Shown here in pieces: positions 1 through 8,990 of a stretch of DNA of 37,454 nucleotides. The position numbers and the translations under genes were made by a program. The notes beneath the pieces are model-generated. The model was not told where the DNA came from. It saw only the letters and a list, made by a program, of their open reading frames with translations, and searched no databases. Location: assembly GCA_025462645.1 (NCBI GenBank), contig JAOAPB010000113.1:1-37454 (forward strand), in the 5' to 3' direction. Every line of letters starts with the position of its first letter. Positions within the stretch are counted from its first letter, which is position 1. This stretch comes from Edaphobacter sp. (lineage in GTDB: Bacteria; Acidobacteriota; Terriglobia; Terriglobales; Acidobacteriaceae).

Positions 1-48
1 TGAGAGATTTTGCACGATGGCTACTCTGCCGCTAGAATAGCAATGTAG

Positions 49-124
<76 letters not shown>

Positions 125-156
125 TTCCTTTCAATCAGTACAGCGCTGCGCTTTTG

Positions 157-1179
157 CTAGTCGGCGGTCGTGTGACGCGAATTGTGACGTGACGGCGTTG
201 TTACTTGATTGTCGTTGACAACAGACCGAACTGTTTCGAGGCTCGGATCTTGGTAAATCATTGCCGTCTGCGCGTTGGAATGACCCAAGGCACGCATCAC
301 CAGCGAAAGATCACCGGTCGCCCCCATCACTTTAGTAGCGAACGAATGGCGGGCACTGTAAAGGACGATGTCCTTCGATAAACCCGCAGCCGCCCTCGCT
401 TTTGCGAATGCTTTAGCCACGGACGTAGTGTGGCCGCATACGGAATCAGATGGAAAAACCCATCCTTCAGTCTGACCATTCCGTCGATTTTGAAGCGCCT
501 CAATGACACGCTCACTCATGGGCAGGTAACGACGTGAACGTTTGGTCTTGCCCCGCGGGATGAAAATCATACCTGGGTTCCACGTCAGATCCTCCCAGCG
601 CATTTCGAAAACTTCACTTGGACGCATTCCCGAATCGAGAACAAGTATCGCAACATCTCGGAGCGGTTGCGGGGCCACAGCAAGGAGTTTTGCCTCCGCA
701 TCCTTATTGATCAGGGCTGATCGGCCCTCTTCCTTCAAGAGCTTGATCCGAGGTGGTGCCCCGATCAGTCCCCATTCCGCTGCTTTCCCCAGCATCCTGC
801 GCAAAGTGCGCAGAGCCCGGTTTGTATTAGCTGGTGAATGATCAAAACGGAGAGTTCCCGCTTCGTCCGTTGTGATGTGGGAAATCCTCATACCGGAGAT
901 CGGGGTGGCTGCGAGCATCCTCCAGCCTCCCTTGTAATACTCCCTTGATTTTGCTTCCAATCGGGTCTGTCCAACCCAGTCCAGGAAACGCTTTGAGAAC
1001 TCCGCCAGTGTCAGCGTCCTGCGCTGAACAGTCAGCTTCCGCTGCTTTGCGTCATTCATCAGCGCTGACTCGATCATTCGAGCCTTTGAGGAGACGCTCT
1101 CTTTCGTGGTGCCTCTATATCGTCGTCCGTCTATTGCGAAGTCGTAATGCCAGACGCCACCGCGCTTACGCAAAGCCAT
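157..1179 (-). CDS. Tyrosine-type site-specific integrase
   Basis: This gene encodes an integrase of about 340 residues that would cut and rejoin DNA at an attachment site, most likely in the adjacent tRNA-Thr. The reading frame is open further upstream, but the start was set at the ATG at 1179. That ATG has a strong ribosome binding site (GGAGGAACGCC before it) and gives an N terminus (MALRKRGGVWHYDF) typical of phage integrases. An N-terminal core-binding domain precedes the catalytic domain. The catalytic domain shows the first arginine (SGMRPSEV), the H/R box (SARHSFAT), GHS, and the nucleophilic tyrosine in TAMIYQ. It appears full length. The gene overlaps the upstream helix-turn-helix gene by about 49 bases, suggesting one transcript. 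Function is family-level knowledge; the tRNA target is inferred from proximity. Confidence 0.9.
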   Translation of the reverse strand: MALRKRGGVWHYDFAIDGRRYRGTTKESVSSKARMIESALMNDAKQRKLTVQRRTLTLAEFSKRFLDWVGQTRLEAKSREYYKGGWRMLAATPISGMRISHITTDEAGTLRFDHSPANTNRALRTLRRMLGKAAEWGLIGAPPRIKLLKEEGRSALINKDAEAKLLAVAPQPLRDVAILVLDSGMRPSEVFEMRWEDLTWNPGMIFIPRGKTKRSRRYLPMSERVIEALQNRRNGQTEGWVFPSDSVCGHTTSVAKAFAKARAAAGLSKDIVLYSARHSFATKVMGATGDLSLVMRALGHSNAQTAMIYQDPSLETVRSVVNDNQVTTPSRHNSRHTTAD

Positions 1180-1367
1180 GGCGTTCCTCCATAAATGCCC
1201 GGACAGAAGGAATAAGCCTCTACGTCGACCAGATCGTATCGGATAGAACCCTCCAGTTTGTGCCAGACAGGTCCGAGTCCGACATTTCGCCAATAGCGTA
1301 GGGTTCCCTCCGGAATACCTAGCATCTTTGAGAGCTGTTTTCCCGTTAGTAGTTCAATGTGTTTCAC
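1131..1367 (-). CDS. Excisionase/AlpA-like helix-turn-helix protein
   Basis: A 78-residue protein begins with a GTG at 1367, preceded by a GAGG ribosome binding site. Its first half is a short winged-helix DNA-binding domain of the MerR/excisionase type (LTGKQLSKMLGIPEGTLRYW, then VWHKLEGSIRYDLVDVEAY). Such proteins sit just upstream of phage-type integrases and act as directionality factors or small regulators. The C-terminal part runs out of frame through the integrase start and is hydrophobic and unconserved in appearance, so only the first 50 residues are probably functional. The gene overlaps the integrase start, implying translational coupling. Confidence 0.7.
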   Translation of the reverse strand: MKHIELLTGKQLSKMLGIPEGTLRYWRNVGLGPVWHKLEGSIRYDLVDVEAYSFCPGIYGGTPWLCVSAVASGITTSQ

Positions 1368-1608
1368 GTTCGCCTCTTTCAGGTCGAGGCTTCAATGCGC
1401 ATCGCATTGCACCGTTTATTTCGTTTCAGCGCTGGGTTTCCCCAGCGCTGATTGTTGTAGTGAAGTTAGCCCGAAACCTCGGCCGTTACATCGTGCCGAC
1501 GGTACACTGACCCGAAGTACCCACCAGATGCCAAATGCATACCTGGAGAGTCCCATAGGAGGAACTGGCTACCAAAGCATTGCCATGCGAGGAACGAGTG
1601 CAGGCAGG

Positions 1609-2555
1609 TTATTCTGCCTGCACTCCCGAAGTCGACGGTGAGGCCGTCTGATTTACGAACTCCATCGCGCTGAAGTAGCCCTGCGACAAAGTTGTGTCAG
1701 AGAGTTTGAAGTAGTTGCAGGTTGTCGTGAGACTGCTGTGCCCCATGAGATCTTTCAGCACCATGCTGCTGATGTGGGCATTAGCGAGCCTCGTCGCAAA
1801 GGAATGACGGAGTTGGTGCACACGGACGTGCGACAGTCCTAGCTTCTTGCACCACGCTGCCAGCCTGTCCTGCATGGCACGGACTGACATTCGCGCATTC
1901 CGTTGCGAAAGAAACAGAGAGGGATCGACGTCAGCCCGCCCACGGAGGTACTCGGCGTAGAGCTCGAGGGTCACAGGATCTACAAAGAACGTACGGACTT
2001 TGTTCCTCTTGCCTAACACCACGCCGTGACCACTGAGCTTTTCCTGGCCAGTCTCATCAATCTCGACCAGGAACTTGATCGTGTCCCGGTCCAGTCGATG
2101 CAGTTCAGAGACACGCAGGCCAGTCGCCAAGAACAGCGTGACGATGAGGCGATCCCGCAAACTGGTGATCCCTGCCAACAACTGATCCAGCGTCGGCTCG
2201 TCCACTGGCTTGGGGCAGTTATTCTTATGCCACCGTCGCTTGATCTCCTAATGGGATTTCGCAGCTTCGGATTGCTTGTGGCGCGGATGTAGTCGAAACA
2301 GCTACTCAACGATGCGAGTCGACGGGATATTGACGATTCCGCCAACCCTGCCCGACCAAACCGCGGATTGGCTTTGAGTTCCATACACTGGATATAAGCG
2401 TTTAGTTCGGCATGACCGAACTGAGAAATCCGACGCAGACCGCGCTCCTTCATGAACGCGTCAAACAATTTCATATCGTTTCGGTACGCGCGAATAGTCT
2501 GGTCACTACACTTTCTGCTCGTCTTCCAGTAGGTAAGAAACGGCTCAAAATCCAT
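1609..2555 (-). pseudogene. Xer-like tyrosine recombinase, frameshifted
   Basis: Two overlapping frames together make one XerC/XerD-like recombinase of about 315 residues. The N-terminal SAM-like DNA-binding domain is read from 2555 (MDFEPFLTYWKTSRKCSDQT). The catalytic domain is read in another frame down to 1609, with the conserved arginine (TGLRVSELHRLD), the H/R box (QLRHSFATR), GHSSLTTT and the catalytic tyrosine in CNYFKLSD. The frames join near 2250, where one base appears to have been lost after the codons for RNPI. The catalytic residues are all intact, so the lesion may be recent or a sequence error. A perfect 17-bp inverted repeat lies 50 bases upstream of the start. Such stand-alone recombinases are often found in mobile elements. 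Confidence 0.8.
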
Positions 2556-2604
2556 AGTTTTCTCTCTCTGAGTTGTCCGGCGTTGGGGTTCTGGTTGGTG
2601 GGGT

Positions 2605-2644
2605 GAGAACGTTGCGTGTAACCTCCATTACACGCAACGTTCTC
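2605..2644. repeat. Perfect 17-bp inverted repeat (6-nt loop)
   Basis: The arm GAGAACGTTGCGTGTAA (2605-2621) is followed by the loop cctcca and then its exact reverse complement (2628-2644). It lies between the Xer-like recombinase start and a small upstream reading frame. It lacks a T-run, so it is not a textbook terminator. It could be a recombination or binding site for the recombinase, or a cruciform at an element end. Confidence 0.8.
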
Positions 2645-2666
2645 CAAGCGGCACAAAACATGCTAG

Positions 2667-2801
2667 TTACGCGGCCTTGTGCATTCGTTCGAGGAATTCT
2701 TCTAGGCTGAGGGTCCGCTTACGCGGCTCTGAACTCCTCAGTTCCCTTGAGCGCGTCATTGCCTCGTCATACCCACGGCGCGCCAGGTCGGTGCAAGGCA
2801 C
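2667..2801 (-). CDS. Small hypothetical ORF (44 aa)
   Basis: A short frame starts with GTG at 2801, immediately after an in-frame stop, and ends at 2667. It encodes a hydrophilic peptide rich in Arg and Glu with a helical-looking tail (RKRTLSLEEFLERMHKAA). It resembles the end of a small DNA-binding or antitoxin-type protein, but no family could be recognised. It may equally be the 3' remnant of a larger gene cut at about 2800. It is transcribed toward the inverted repeat at 2605-2644 and the Xer-like gene. Confidence 0.25.
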   Translation of the reverse strand: MPCTDLARRGYDEAMTRSRELRSSEPRKRTLSLEEFLERMHKAA

Positions 2802-3789
2802 CTAAGAGGTGCCGGATTGTTGGGATTTGGCGGTTCTGAGGGCAGATTGGGACGTGGTGCGGAATGGTGCGAACAGGGTGAAAGAGGGGTGCGAGGGGTG
2901 TTTCTCGTATCCAGGAGCGAACAGTAGCGTCTCAAAAAACTTCTACGATAGCCAATCTAGATCGTTATTGTTCAGAAGATGCGCCAGCTTCGTGAGGCCG
3001 CTCTCATTCGTATCGCCGCTGGTGAAGCGAAAAGCTACGCTGAATACTCCGTCGATCAGGGGTTTGTAGATATCCAAAACTATTACTATGCAGGAACCGT
3101 TACGGCGGCATTGCAGGGACTTGCGACCGCTACTGGAGACCAAGCGGTTCAAACCAAAGTAGCCCTCGACAAAGTCGTCAACAAAAAGGAGGGCACGGTT
3201 CAAACCATTCAGTAAGAGTGCAAGCAGAGGCTCCTTTAACAACTCCGCAATCTGCCATCAACAAGGCTCCTCGAACTCCCTGAGCAGTTTTCTACCTGCC
3301 TCCCCACCCGTAGCGCGGCTTTTCGACCTGACTGTCGCAGACTTGTCTCGTGAAGACCGCTACATAATGACTGACGAGCAACTAAGTTGTTAAGGATAAA
3401 CAGGTTAGCTTGAACTCCATTTATGAGCCGCGCTAATTTTGGCTTAAGGAGGATCAACATCAATAGAAGTGCGGCAACATATATTCGTGCGGCCGCACCC
3501 CTCAACAAAGCCATTGCTAGAAATCGGCTTACACATCGTCGGTGGCAACCCGCCGCACGACCCTCGATATGATTTGCGAAAACTTTTTAGAAGAATGGTC
3601 GGCCCTAGTAGACGATTTTCGAACTTTTCGCGCTTCTCAGTGATCCATTCAACCGAGCAAATTGCGGGAAGCGCGACGACTACATTCGAACTAACGACCT
3701 CAACATCTCGTCTTATAAGCGTCACAACGTAAATGGCTTAGAGGAACAAGTGAGGCTTGAAAATGCGGAAAACAACCCGGTTGTAACCC
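2802..3789. other. Region without recognisable genes
   Basis: About 1 kb shows no frame with a recognisable family. A plus-strand frame at 2979-3215 could encode 78 residues (ending VVNKKEGTVQTIQ) and has fairly natural composition, but there is no clear ribosome binding site or known relative. A second plus-strand stretch at about 3555-3640 reads a natural-looking tail (FLEEWSALVDDFRTF) that is cut off from any start. Both are best viewed as possible gene debris next to the IS21 remnant. Confidence 0.4.
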
Positions 3790-4380
3790 TTATTGGATCA
3801 CGCCGGTGTACGCAGTTGAACGTGGTACGGACGGCAGCTGCGTAGCTTCACTGTGCTCTGGGATCAGCACAACAGAGGCGTCAACGATACGCCCGATGGA
3901 AGGCCGCTCAGTGGCCATCGAACGCATCGAAAAGACCTGCAGCACCCGTTCGCCGTCGAGATCGGCATACGCCTCGTACCAGTCGACCTGGGCCTCGACG
4001 CCCCCAGCGATAACTCTGCGGAACGAACGTCTCGTGTTCGGCCAAGCCCAGTTCACGCTTGCGCCGCTCCACATACTGCCGGACCGTTCGCTCCGCAGGA
4101 GTGCAGCCCAGAACCTCGGCGCGAATCCGATCGAAGATCCGCCGCGCCGTATGACGTTGCTTCCGCGGAGCCTTCCGGTCAGACTCCAGAATCGCATCGA
4201 TCAACGTCGCCGCCGCGACCATCTTCACTGCCGGACGCTTCGTCTTCTTGCGATGCGCAGGAACGGCGTTCCTCACTGCCTCACGCACCATCCGCCGATG
4301 CACGCCCAACTTCCGCGCCACACCGATCACCGAACCTACCCAAACTCGTACTCCCGGCGAATCTGCGCGTATAGCTCCAC
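3790..4380 (-). pseudogene. istA: IS21-family transposase IstA remnant
   Basis: This is the N-terminal part of an IS21-type IstA transposase, broken by several frameshifts. It opens at about 4380 with VELYAQIRREYEFG and shifts frame at about 4333. It then continues with a helix-turn-helix (VIGVARKLGVHRRMVREAV) and the linker AERTVRQYVERRKRELGLAEHETF, and shifts again. It reaches the start of the DDE catalytic core (AQVDWYEAYADLDGERVLQVFS), which contains the first catalytic aspartate. The rest of the catalytic domain and the partner gene istB are missing. The fragment is clearly non-functional. A possible IS left end is the sequence near 4450 (ttggcccacccctgg on the minus strand), but no matching right end was found. 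Confidence 0.8.
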
Positions 4381-4669
4381 CTTGGCTCTCCAGTCCAACT
4401 CACCCTCCGTTCCTCAGCGCCGCTGAGAAACAGGGTAGAGTCCGCTCTGCCCAGGGGTGGGCCAACTTAAACCGCCAGAGTGAGCCAAATCAGAATGCCC
4501 ACATCAAGCCCATCTCATGGGAGTAGAAGTGCTGCTCCCAGACAGTCCCGCTTCCTGTTCCCGCTCGTCGGAATAGTCGCTGAGCAACAAGAGGCCAGTC
4601 TCTGAACCTCTATGCACTACCGCCATAAGGGTCTCCGATTCGAAGACCTGCTCCCTCGAAAATGCTCAC
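4381..4669. other. Intergenic gap between two IS remnants
   Basis: This stretch between the IS21 and IS110 remnants holds no recognisable gene. Its left part (4381-4500) probably belongs to the terminal region of the IS21 element. Confidence 0.4.
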
Positions 4670-5904
4670 CTATCCAACCTGTGGTTGCAGCGTGACACTG
4701 AGGCCGAGGCTCTCCAGCCTCTTCACCAGATGTCGCTTGAGCCTTTCCGCGTGAAGTTGATCGAAGTAATCGCCGCCGAGTTCCTGATACACGCAAGCTT
4801 TGCTCTGAAGGTGATAGCCGATGACCGACAGGCTATGAGCTACAGCGATGAGCGCTCGTTTGCTACCTCTTCGTGCGGCCAGTCGTTTGAACTGAGTGGA
4901 GAGGTAACAGTTCTTCGTCCTCACCGCTGCCCACGCGGACTGACAGGCCCTGCGGCGCAACCATGGACTGCCCTTGCGGCTCTTGCCGCTGAGCCGTTTG
5001 CCTGCGCTCTCATGGTTGCCGGGACATAGCCCTGCCCAGCTTGCCAGGTGTGCCGCACTGGGGAAGGCTGTCATGTCCGATCCGATCTCGGCAACCAGAC
5101 TCCAGGCTGCCACCCGCTCGACACCGGGAACCGTGATCCAGCGGGCGACCGCGCCAGCCAGTTCCTGGTGTTGCTCGCCGAGCTGCTCCAGCCGGGCGTC
5201 GAGCGCCTGGATCTCGGCTTCAAGGAAGCGATACTGGCGGAGCAGGCTATCCAGCAGAAACCGGGTGGTGATCGCGAATGCGACCGTCTAGCGCCAGTTG
5301 GAGCTGTGGGATCTTGCTGCGCAGCTTACCCAGGGCGAGACCGGCCAGTTGCTCTGGGCTGTCCTCGCCGCTGACGATCGCGTCCAACATCGCTTGTCCG
5401 CTCTTGCCCATGGTGTGGGTCAACGGTGCTGGCAAGCTTGATGTTGGCGCTCTCCAGCAGCTTCTGGATGCGGCTGCTGATGCCCGACTGCTCCTGCGAG
5501 AGCGTGGCCCGGGTTCGCGTCAGATCCCGCAGGTCGCGGATCACCGGAGATGGAACATAGCTGCCACTCAGCAGACCATGGCGGAGCAACTCGGCGATCC
5601 ACTCGCAGTCCATCATGTCCGTCTTACGGCCTGGGACCGCCTTGATGTGCTGAGCGTTGGCAAGCACCATATGGAAGTGCTCTTCCAACACGTTCCAGAC
5701 AGGCTTCCAATAAACGCCTGTCGACTCCATAGCGACATGTCGAACGTCAAAGCTCCTGAGCCACTCAGCGAGCTCACACAGGGCTCGCGTTGTGCAAACC
5801 GAAGCGACGAAATAGAGCACTTCCATCCTTGCCTCCTCTGCCGTGCTCGCAAGGATGCAGAGTGCGAGAGTCGCCCTCGCGTGCTCTTCCGTGAAGAAGG
5901 CCAC
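4670..5904 (-). pseudogene. IS110-family transposase remnant
   Basis: Three frames together form one IS110/IS1111-type transposase of about 400 residues. The N-terminal DEDD RNase-H-like domain (5904 to about 5435) shows AMESTGVYWKPVW, which carries the catalytic Glu, and KTDMMDCEWIAELL, which carries two Asp residues. The coiled-coil middle is split over short frames at 5113-5435. The C-terminal transposase_20-type domain (5113-4670) reads AHLASWAGLCPGNHESAGKR and ends with a complete-looking tail. The first catalytic Asp (usually in GLDVHK) is not visible. At least two frameshifts and the damaged N terminus mark it as dead. IS110 elements lack classic terminal inverted repeats, so its borders cannot be set by eye. 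Confidence 0.85.
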
Positions 5905-6035
5905 AGTCCGTTGTTCCTGAACGCATCCAAGATCAAACTCATCAGCGGGTTCGAAACGCCAATGCAGGTCACGACCTCATGCGGGCACGACCACGACAGC
6001 CTAACCCATTTTTCATCGGTCGTTGTGACCAAAGG

Positions 6036-6291
6036 TCATGAACAACTCATCCCATTTATCGGCAACATCAATCGTGCTGCCTGCCCTACGAGAGGCAGCC
6101 CGAGGCTGAACGCGTGACGCTCGTCGATATCTCCGATGATGCTTGGCATGACAATGCCATAGCCGATCCCCGCACACGCCAGTCCTTCTTCGATGCCTCG
6201 TAGCTGGTACCGAGCACAGACCGCAACAATGCCGAAGCCAATCACTTGCAGGGCGAACCCAGCATCGAGGAGGAGGTCGTCAAGTACTCAG
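6036..6291 (-). pseudogene. Possible MFS transporter fragment
   Basis: One frame on the minus strand reads LLLDAGFALQVIGFGIVA and then a hydrophobic stretch ending in GYGIVMPSIIGDIDERHA. The VMPSIIG...D.RHA pattern is typical of the late transmembrane helices of drug:proton antiporters of the major facilitator superfamily. Only about 75 residues remain, without start or end, so this is a remnant. The downstream frame loses similarity after ERHA. The identification rests on motif memory only. Confidence 0.4.
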
Positions 6292-6647
6292 GCTCTCGAG
6301 GGTTCACCTTCAAGGCCGACATCGCGGAAAACAGATGCGTTTTCTCGGTGTTCCGTCGCCTTCGGCTATGGTGTCACACTCAAACGGCATAAACTCGCGT
6401 AGTTCTCAGTTCTTACTGCTTCCGGCGTTGATGAGGAGTCCTGAGGAGAGGGCCAGGATTTCTGCGCGTCGGAGGTGCTTCATCTCTTGTCCTGCGGCCT
6501 GGGGAGGCTCTGCGTGTGCTATCCCGTGGAGCCAGGAGGACATCTATCCCCTGATAGTTGCATGCAGCTGTTTTTCTTTTAATGGGCCACCCGCCGAACT
6601 CCGGATATCCTTATGGAACTCTGATTACAAGTTGGATGGAGGGCTCA
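6292..6647. other. Upstream region of the ASH lipoprotein gene
   Basis: No gene was recognised here. The last hundred bases lead into the ribosome binding site of the lipoprotein gene at 6648. No promoter hexamers stand out convincingly. Confidence 0.4.
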
Positions 6648-8990
6648 ATGCGATCGTTCGGATTGCTGCGTGCTGTTGTTCTTTCTTCGTTGGTGTGTTT
6701 TCTGGTGAGTTGTTCGGGAGGGGGCTCGAAGGCGCCGATAACGTCCCAGACGGTTCCTCCACCAGGTGGCAACCCTCCGTCAGGGAACAATCCACCATCA
6801 GGGAACAATCCGCCTGCAGGGGACAATCCTCCATCAGGAGGCAATCCTCCATCAGGGGGGAACCCTCCATCGGGGGGCAATCCGCCTGCTGTGAAATATG
6901 GTCTGGTGCAGGGCGGAGTGGTTTCGGTGAGCGGGGCTTCGGTCCAGATGTATGCGGCGGGAACGACCGGCGATGGATCGGCGGCGACTCCGCTGTTTGC
7001 GGTGCCGTTGGTGACGGACGCGGAGGGCAAGTTCGACTACGCTGGAGCGTATACGTGCCCGACGCCGGACGCGCTGGTGTACATGGTGGCGACCGGAGGT
7101 GATCCGGGGACGACCGCGGGCTTGACGAATCCGCAAATCAGCATGATGACGGCGCTGGGGCGCTGCGGCGATCTGACGCCCACGACCAATGTGACGATCA
7201 ACGAGGTGACGACGGTGGTGGCGGTATGGTCGCTGGCTCCCTACATGCAAGGTGCGAGTGCAATCGGTGCAGGCGCCGTAGACCAGGCTGCGCTGGTGGC
7301 AGCGTTCCGGATGTCGGCGCTGCTGGCGAATCCTGCGACGGGGACTACGCCGGGGGCGAATGTTTCAGACGATGCTACGCTTCCGATCGCCGAGATCAAT
7401 ACGCTGGCCAATATTCTAGCGAGTTGCGTGGATTCAACGGGCGGATCGGCAGGGGACGGCTCGAACTGCGGCATACTATTTCATGAAACGACACCGGCGG
7501 GCCGCAATGCTCCGGGTGACACGCTAAGCGCGGCGCTGATCTTGGCGAACGATCCGACACAGGGCATGCAGAATCTCTATCCTCTGGCGTCGACGATGGC
7601 GACGCCTCCGTTTCAACCGATGCTGACAACGGCTCCGCCGAGCTTCGCTTTGCCGACGACGTTTCCTTCGGGGCTGGCAGTCGCGCTGAGTCCTTCCTCG
7701 TTCCCGGATACGTATCTCGAACAGAGCTCGACGGCGACGCTGACGGTGACGAATAACGGCACCTCGGCGGTGCATCTCTCGCAGTCGGTTCTAAGCGGAA
7801 CGAATGCGACCGAGTTCACCCTGTATCTGAATGGCGGCGGCTCGCCCTGCAGCACAACCACGGCACTGGCCGCGAGTGCTAGCTGCACGATGTCGGTAAC
7901 GTTTGCTCCGGCGAGCGTGGGACAGAAGGCGGCGGATCTTGCGATTGTGAGCGATGCCCAGAATGGGCTGATCCATGTGGCATTGAGCGGCAAAGGACAA
8001 CAGTTGGTGCCGGGAGCACTGAACTTTTCCTTCACCCCCGATACCATCAACTTCGACAAGTTCGGAATCCCGAAGACAGTGACGGTAACCAACACCGGGA
8101 CCGAGCCGTTCAGCCTGGTGATTACGCCGAACTATCCGGCATCGGGGGGAGGGCCTGCTCCCGATGGAACCGGATGGAGTAAGAGCGAAAACTGCACGCA
8201 GGCTCCAATTGCGCCTTCCGCGAGCTGCACTATCTCGATGGAGATGTATCTGGAGAACGGTATCCCGCAGTTCCTGACGCTCGACGCCCATGCGGGAGCC
8301 GATGTGAAGACGGAGCAGTTAGCTATCAGCCAGACGGTCAATGTGGATTTCGACGCGCGGCCGATCGATTTCGGAACCTGGGCGGTTGGAGTCACAAGTC
8401 CTGTGAAATTCCTTCCATTGCCCTCCAATGCACCGGTTCAGGGAATTTCTGTCACAGGACCTGATGCGGCGGACTTCGACCCGAGCTGCATCTTGCAACA
8501 ACTCGGGTGTTATCCCACTTTTACTCCCAGTGCCGTTGGTACACGTGCGGCGACGTTTGTCACCCAGTATGGAAACATCGCGGTCACGGGCGCGGGACAG
8601 GCCGCGGGACCATCGATCGCTATCTTGCCGAATTCTACGATCTCGTCTGGAATAGTGGGACAAAGAACGCAGATAAACTTTACGGTCGTCAACAACGGAA
8701 CAACGAGCGCCACGTTGACACCAGTAAGCCTGTTGCCTCCGACCGACCCGAGAGTGTTCAGTCTTTCCCCGCAGAGCGGTTGCCCGTCTTCTCTTGAATC
8801 GGGGCAGGCCTGTTACATGTACCTTCAATTCAATCCTTCACAGGCGGGGGACCAATCGGCGATTCTCCAGACGAAGGATACGGTCTCTGGTGTAACCGCA
8901 ACGAAGAGCTACACGCTGACGGGAGTGCCGGCAGGGCTCATTCCTACGACCATGGTTGATATGGGGGCCGGTCGCGGTCAATCAGACTAA
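6648..8990 (+). CDS. Giant ASH-repeat lipoprotein, N-terminal part
   Basis: This is the first 780 residues of a surface or secreted protein. The ATG at 6648 was chosen because it has a ribosome binding site (GATGGAGGG) and starts a lipoprotein signal peptide ending in the lipobox LVSC (Cys22). A low-complexity linker of seven PPSGGN-type hexapeptides follows. Next come a carboxypeptidase-regulatory-like region (KYGLVQGGVVSVSGASVQMY) and several choice-of-anchor-D/ASH beta-sandwich repeats of about 100 residues. Each repeat has the pattern F..VxVTNxGT...C.....SC.I.V.F.PS..G. Such proteins are abundant in Acidobacteria and probably act at the cell surface in adhesion or as scaffolds. The frame ends at 8990 because of an apparent extra base at 8961. 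Removing it joins this part to the frame ending at 11541. Confidence 0.85.
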   Translation: MRSFGLLRAVVLSSLVCFLVSCSGGGSKAPITSQTVPPPGGNPPSGNNPPSGNNPPAGDNPPSGGNPPSGGNPPSGGNPPAVKYGLVQGGVVSVSGASVQMYAAGTTGDGSAATPLFAVPLVTDAEGKFDYAGAYTCPTPDALVYMVATGGDPGTTAGLTNPQISMMTALGRCGDLTPTTNVTINEVTTVVAVWSLAPYMQGASAIGAGAVDQAALVAAFRMSALLANPATGTTPGANVSDDATLPIAEINTLANILASCVDSTGGSAGDGSNCGILFHETTPAGRNAPGDTLSAALILANDPTQGMQNLYPLASTMATPPFQPMLTTAPPSFALPTTFPSGLAVALSPSSFPDTYLEQSSTATLTVTNNGTSAVHLSQSVLSGTNATEFTLYLNGGGSPCSTTTALAASASCTMSVTFAPASVGQKAADLAIVSDAQNGLIHVALSGKGQQLVPGALNFSFTPDTINFDKFGIPKTVTVTNTGTEPFSLVITPNYPASGGGPAPDGTGWSKSENCTQAPIAPSASCTISMEMYLENGIPQFLTLDAHAGADVKTEQLAISQTVNVDFDARPIDFGTWAVGVTSPVKFLPLPSNAPVQGISVTGPDAADFDPSCILQQLGCYPTFTPSAVGTRAATFVTQYGNIAVTGAGQAAGPSIAILPNSTISSGIVGQRTQINFTVVNNGTTSATLTPVSLLPPTDPRVFSLSPQSGCPSSLESGQACYMYLQFNPSQAGDQSAILQTKDTVSGVTATKSYTLTGVPAGLIPTTMVDMGAGRGQSD
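6756..6881 (+). repeat. 7 x 18-bp in-frame tandem repeat (PPSGGN)
   Basis: Seven consecutive 18-base units encode PPPGGN, PPSGNN (twice), PPAGDN and PPSGGN (three times). They form a flexible proline/glycine-rich linker between the lipidated cysteine and the first folded domain. The last three units are nearly identical in DNA, so copy number could vary by slippage without breaking the frame. Confidence 0.9.

Noticed and set aside
2605..2644. Intrinsic terminator of the small ORF at 2667
   Set aside because: The stem is very strong but AT/GC-mixed with no following T-run in either direction, so it is listed as an inverted repeat.
2979..3215. 78-codon plus-strand frame
   Set aside because: Composition is plausible but there is no ribosome binding site, domain or neighbour support, so it is mentioned only in the gap description.
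6611..7030. Proline-rich minus-strand frame opposite the lipoprotein start
   Set aside because: It is the antisense of the PPSGGN repeat region; no start signal or domain.
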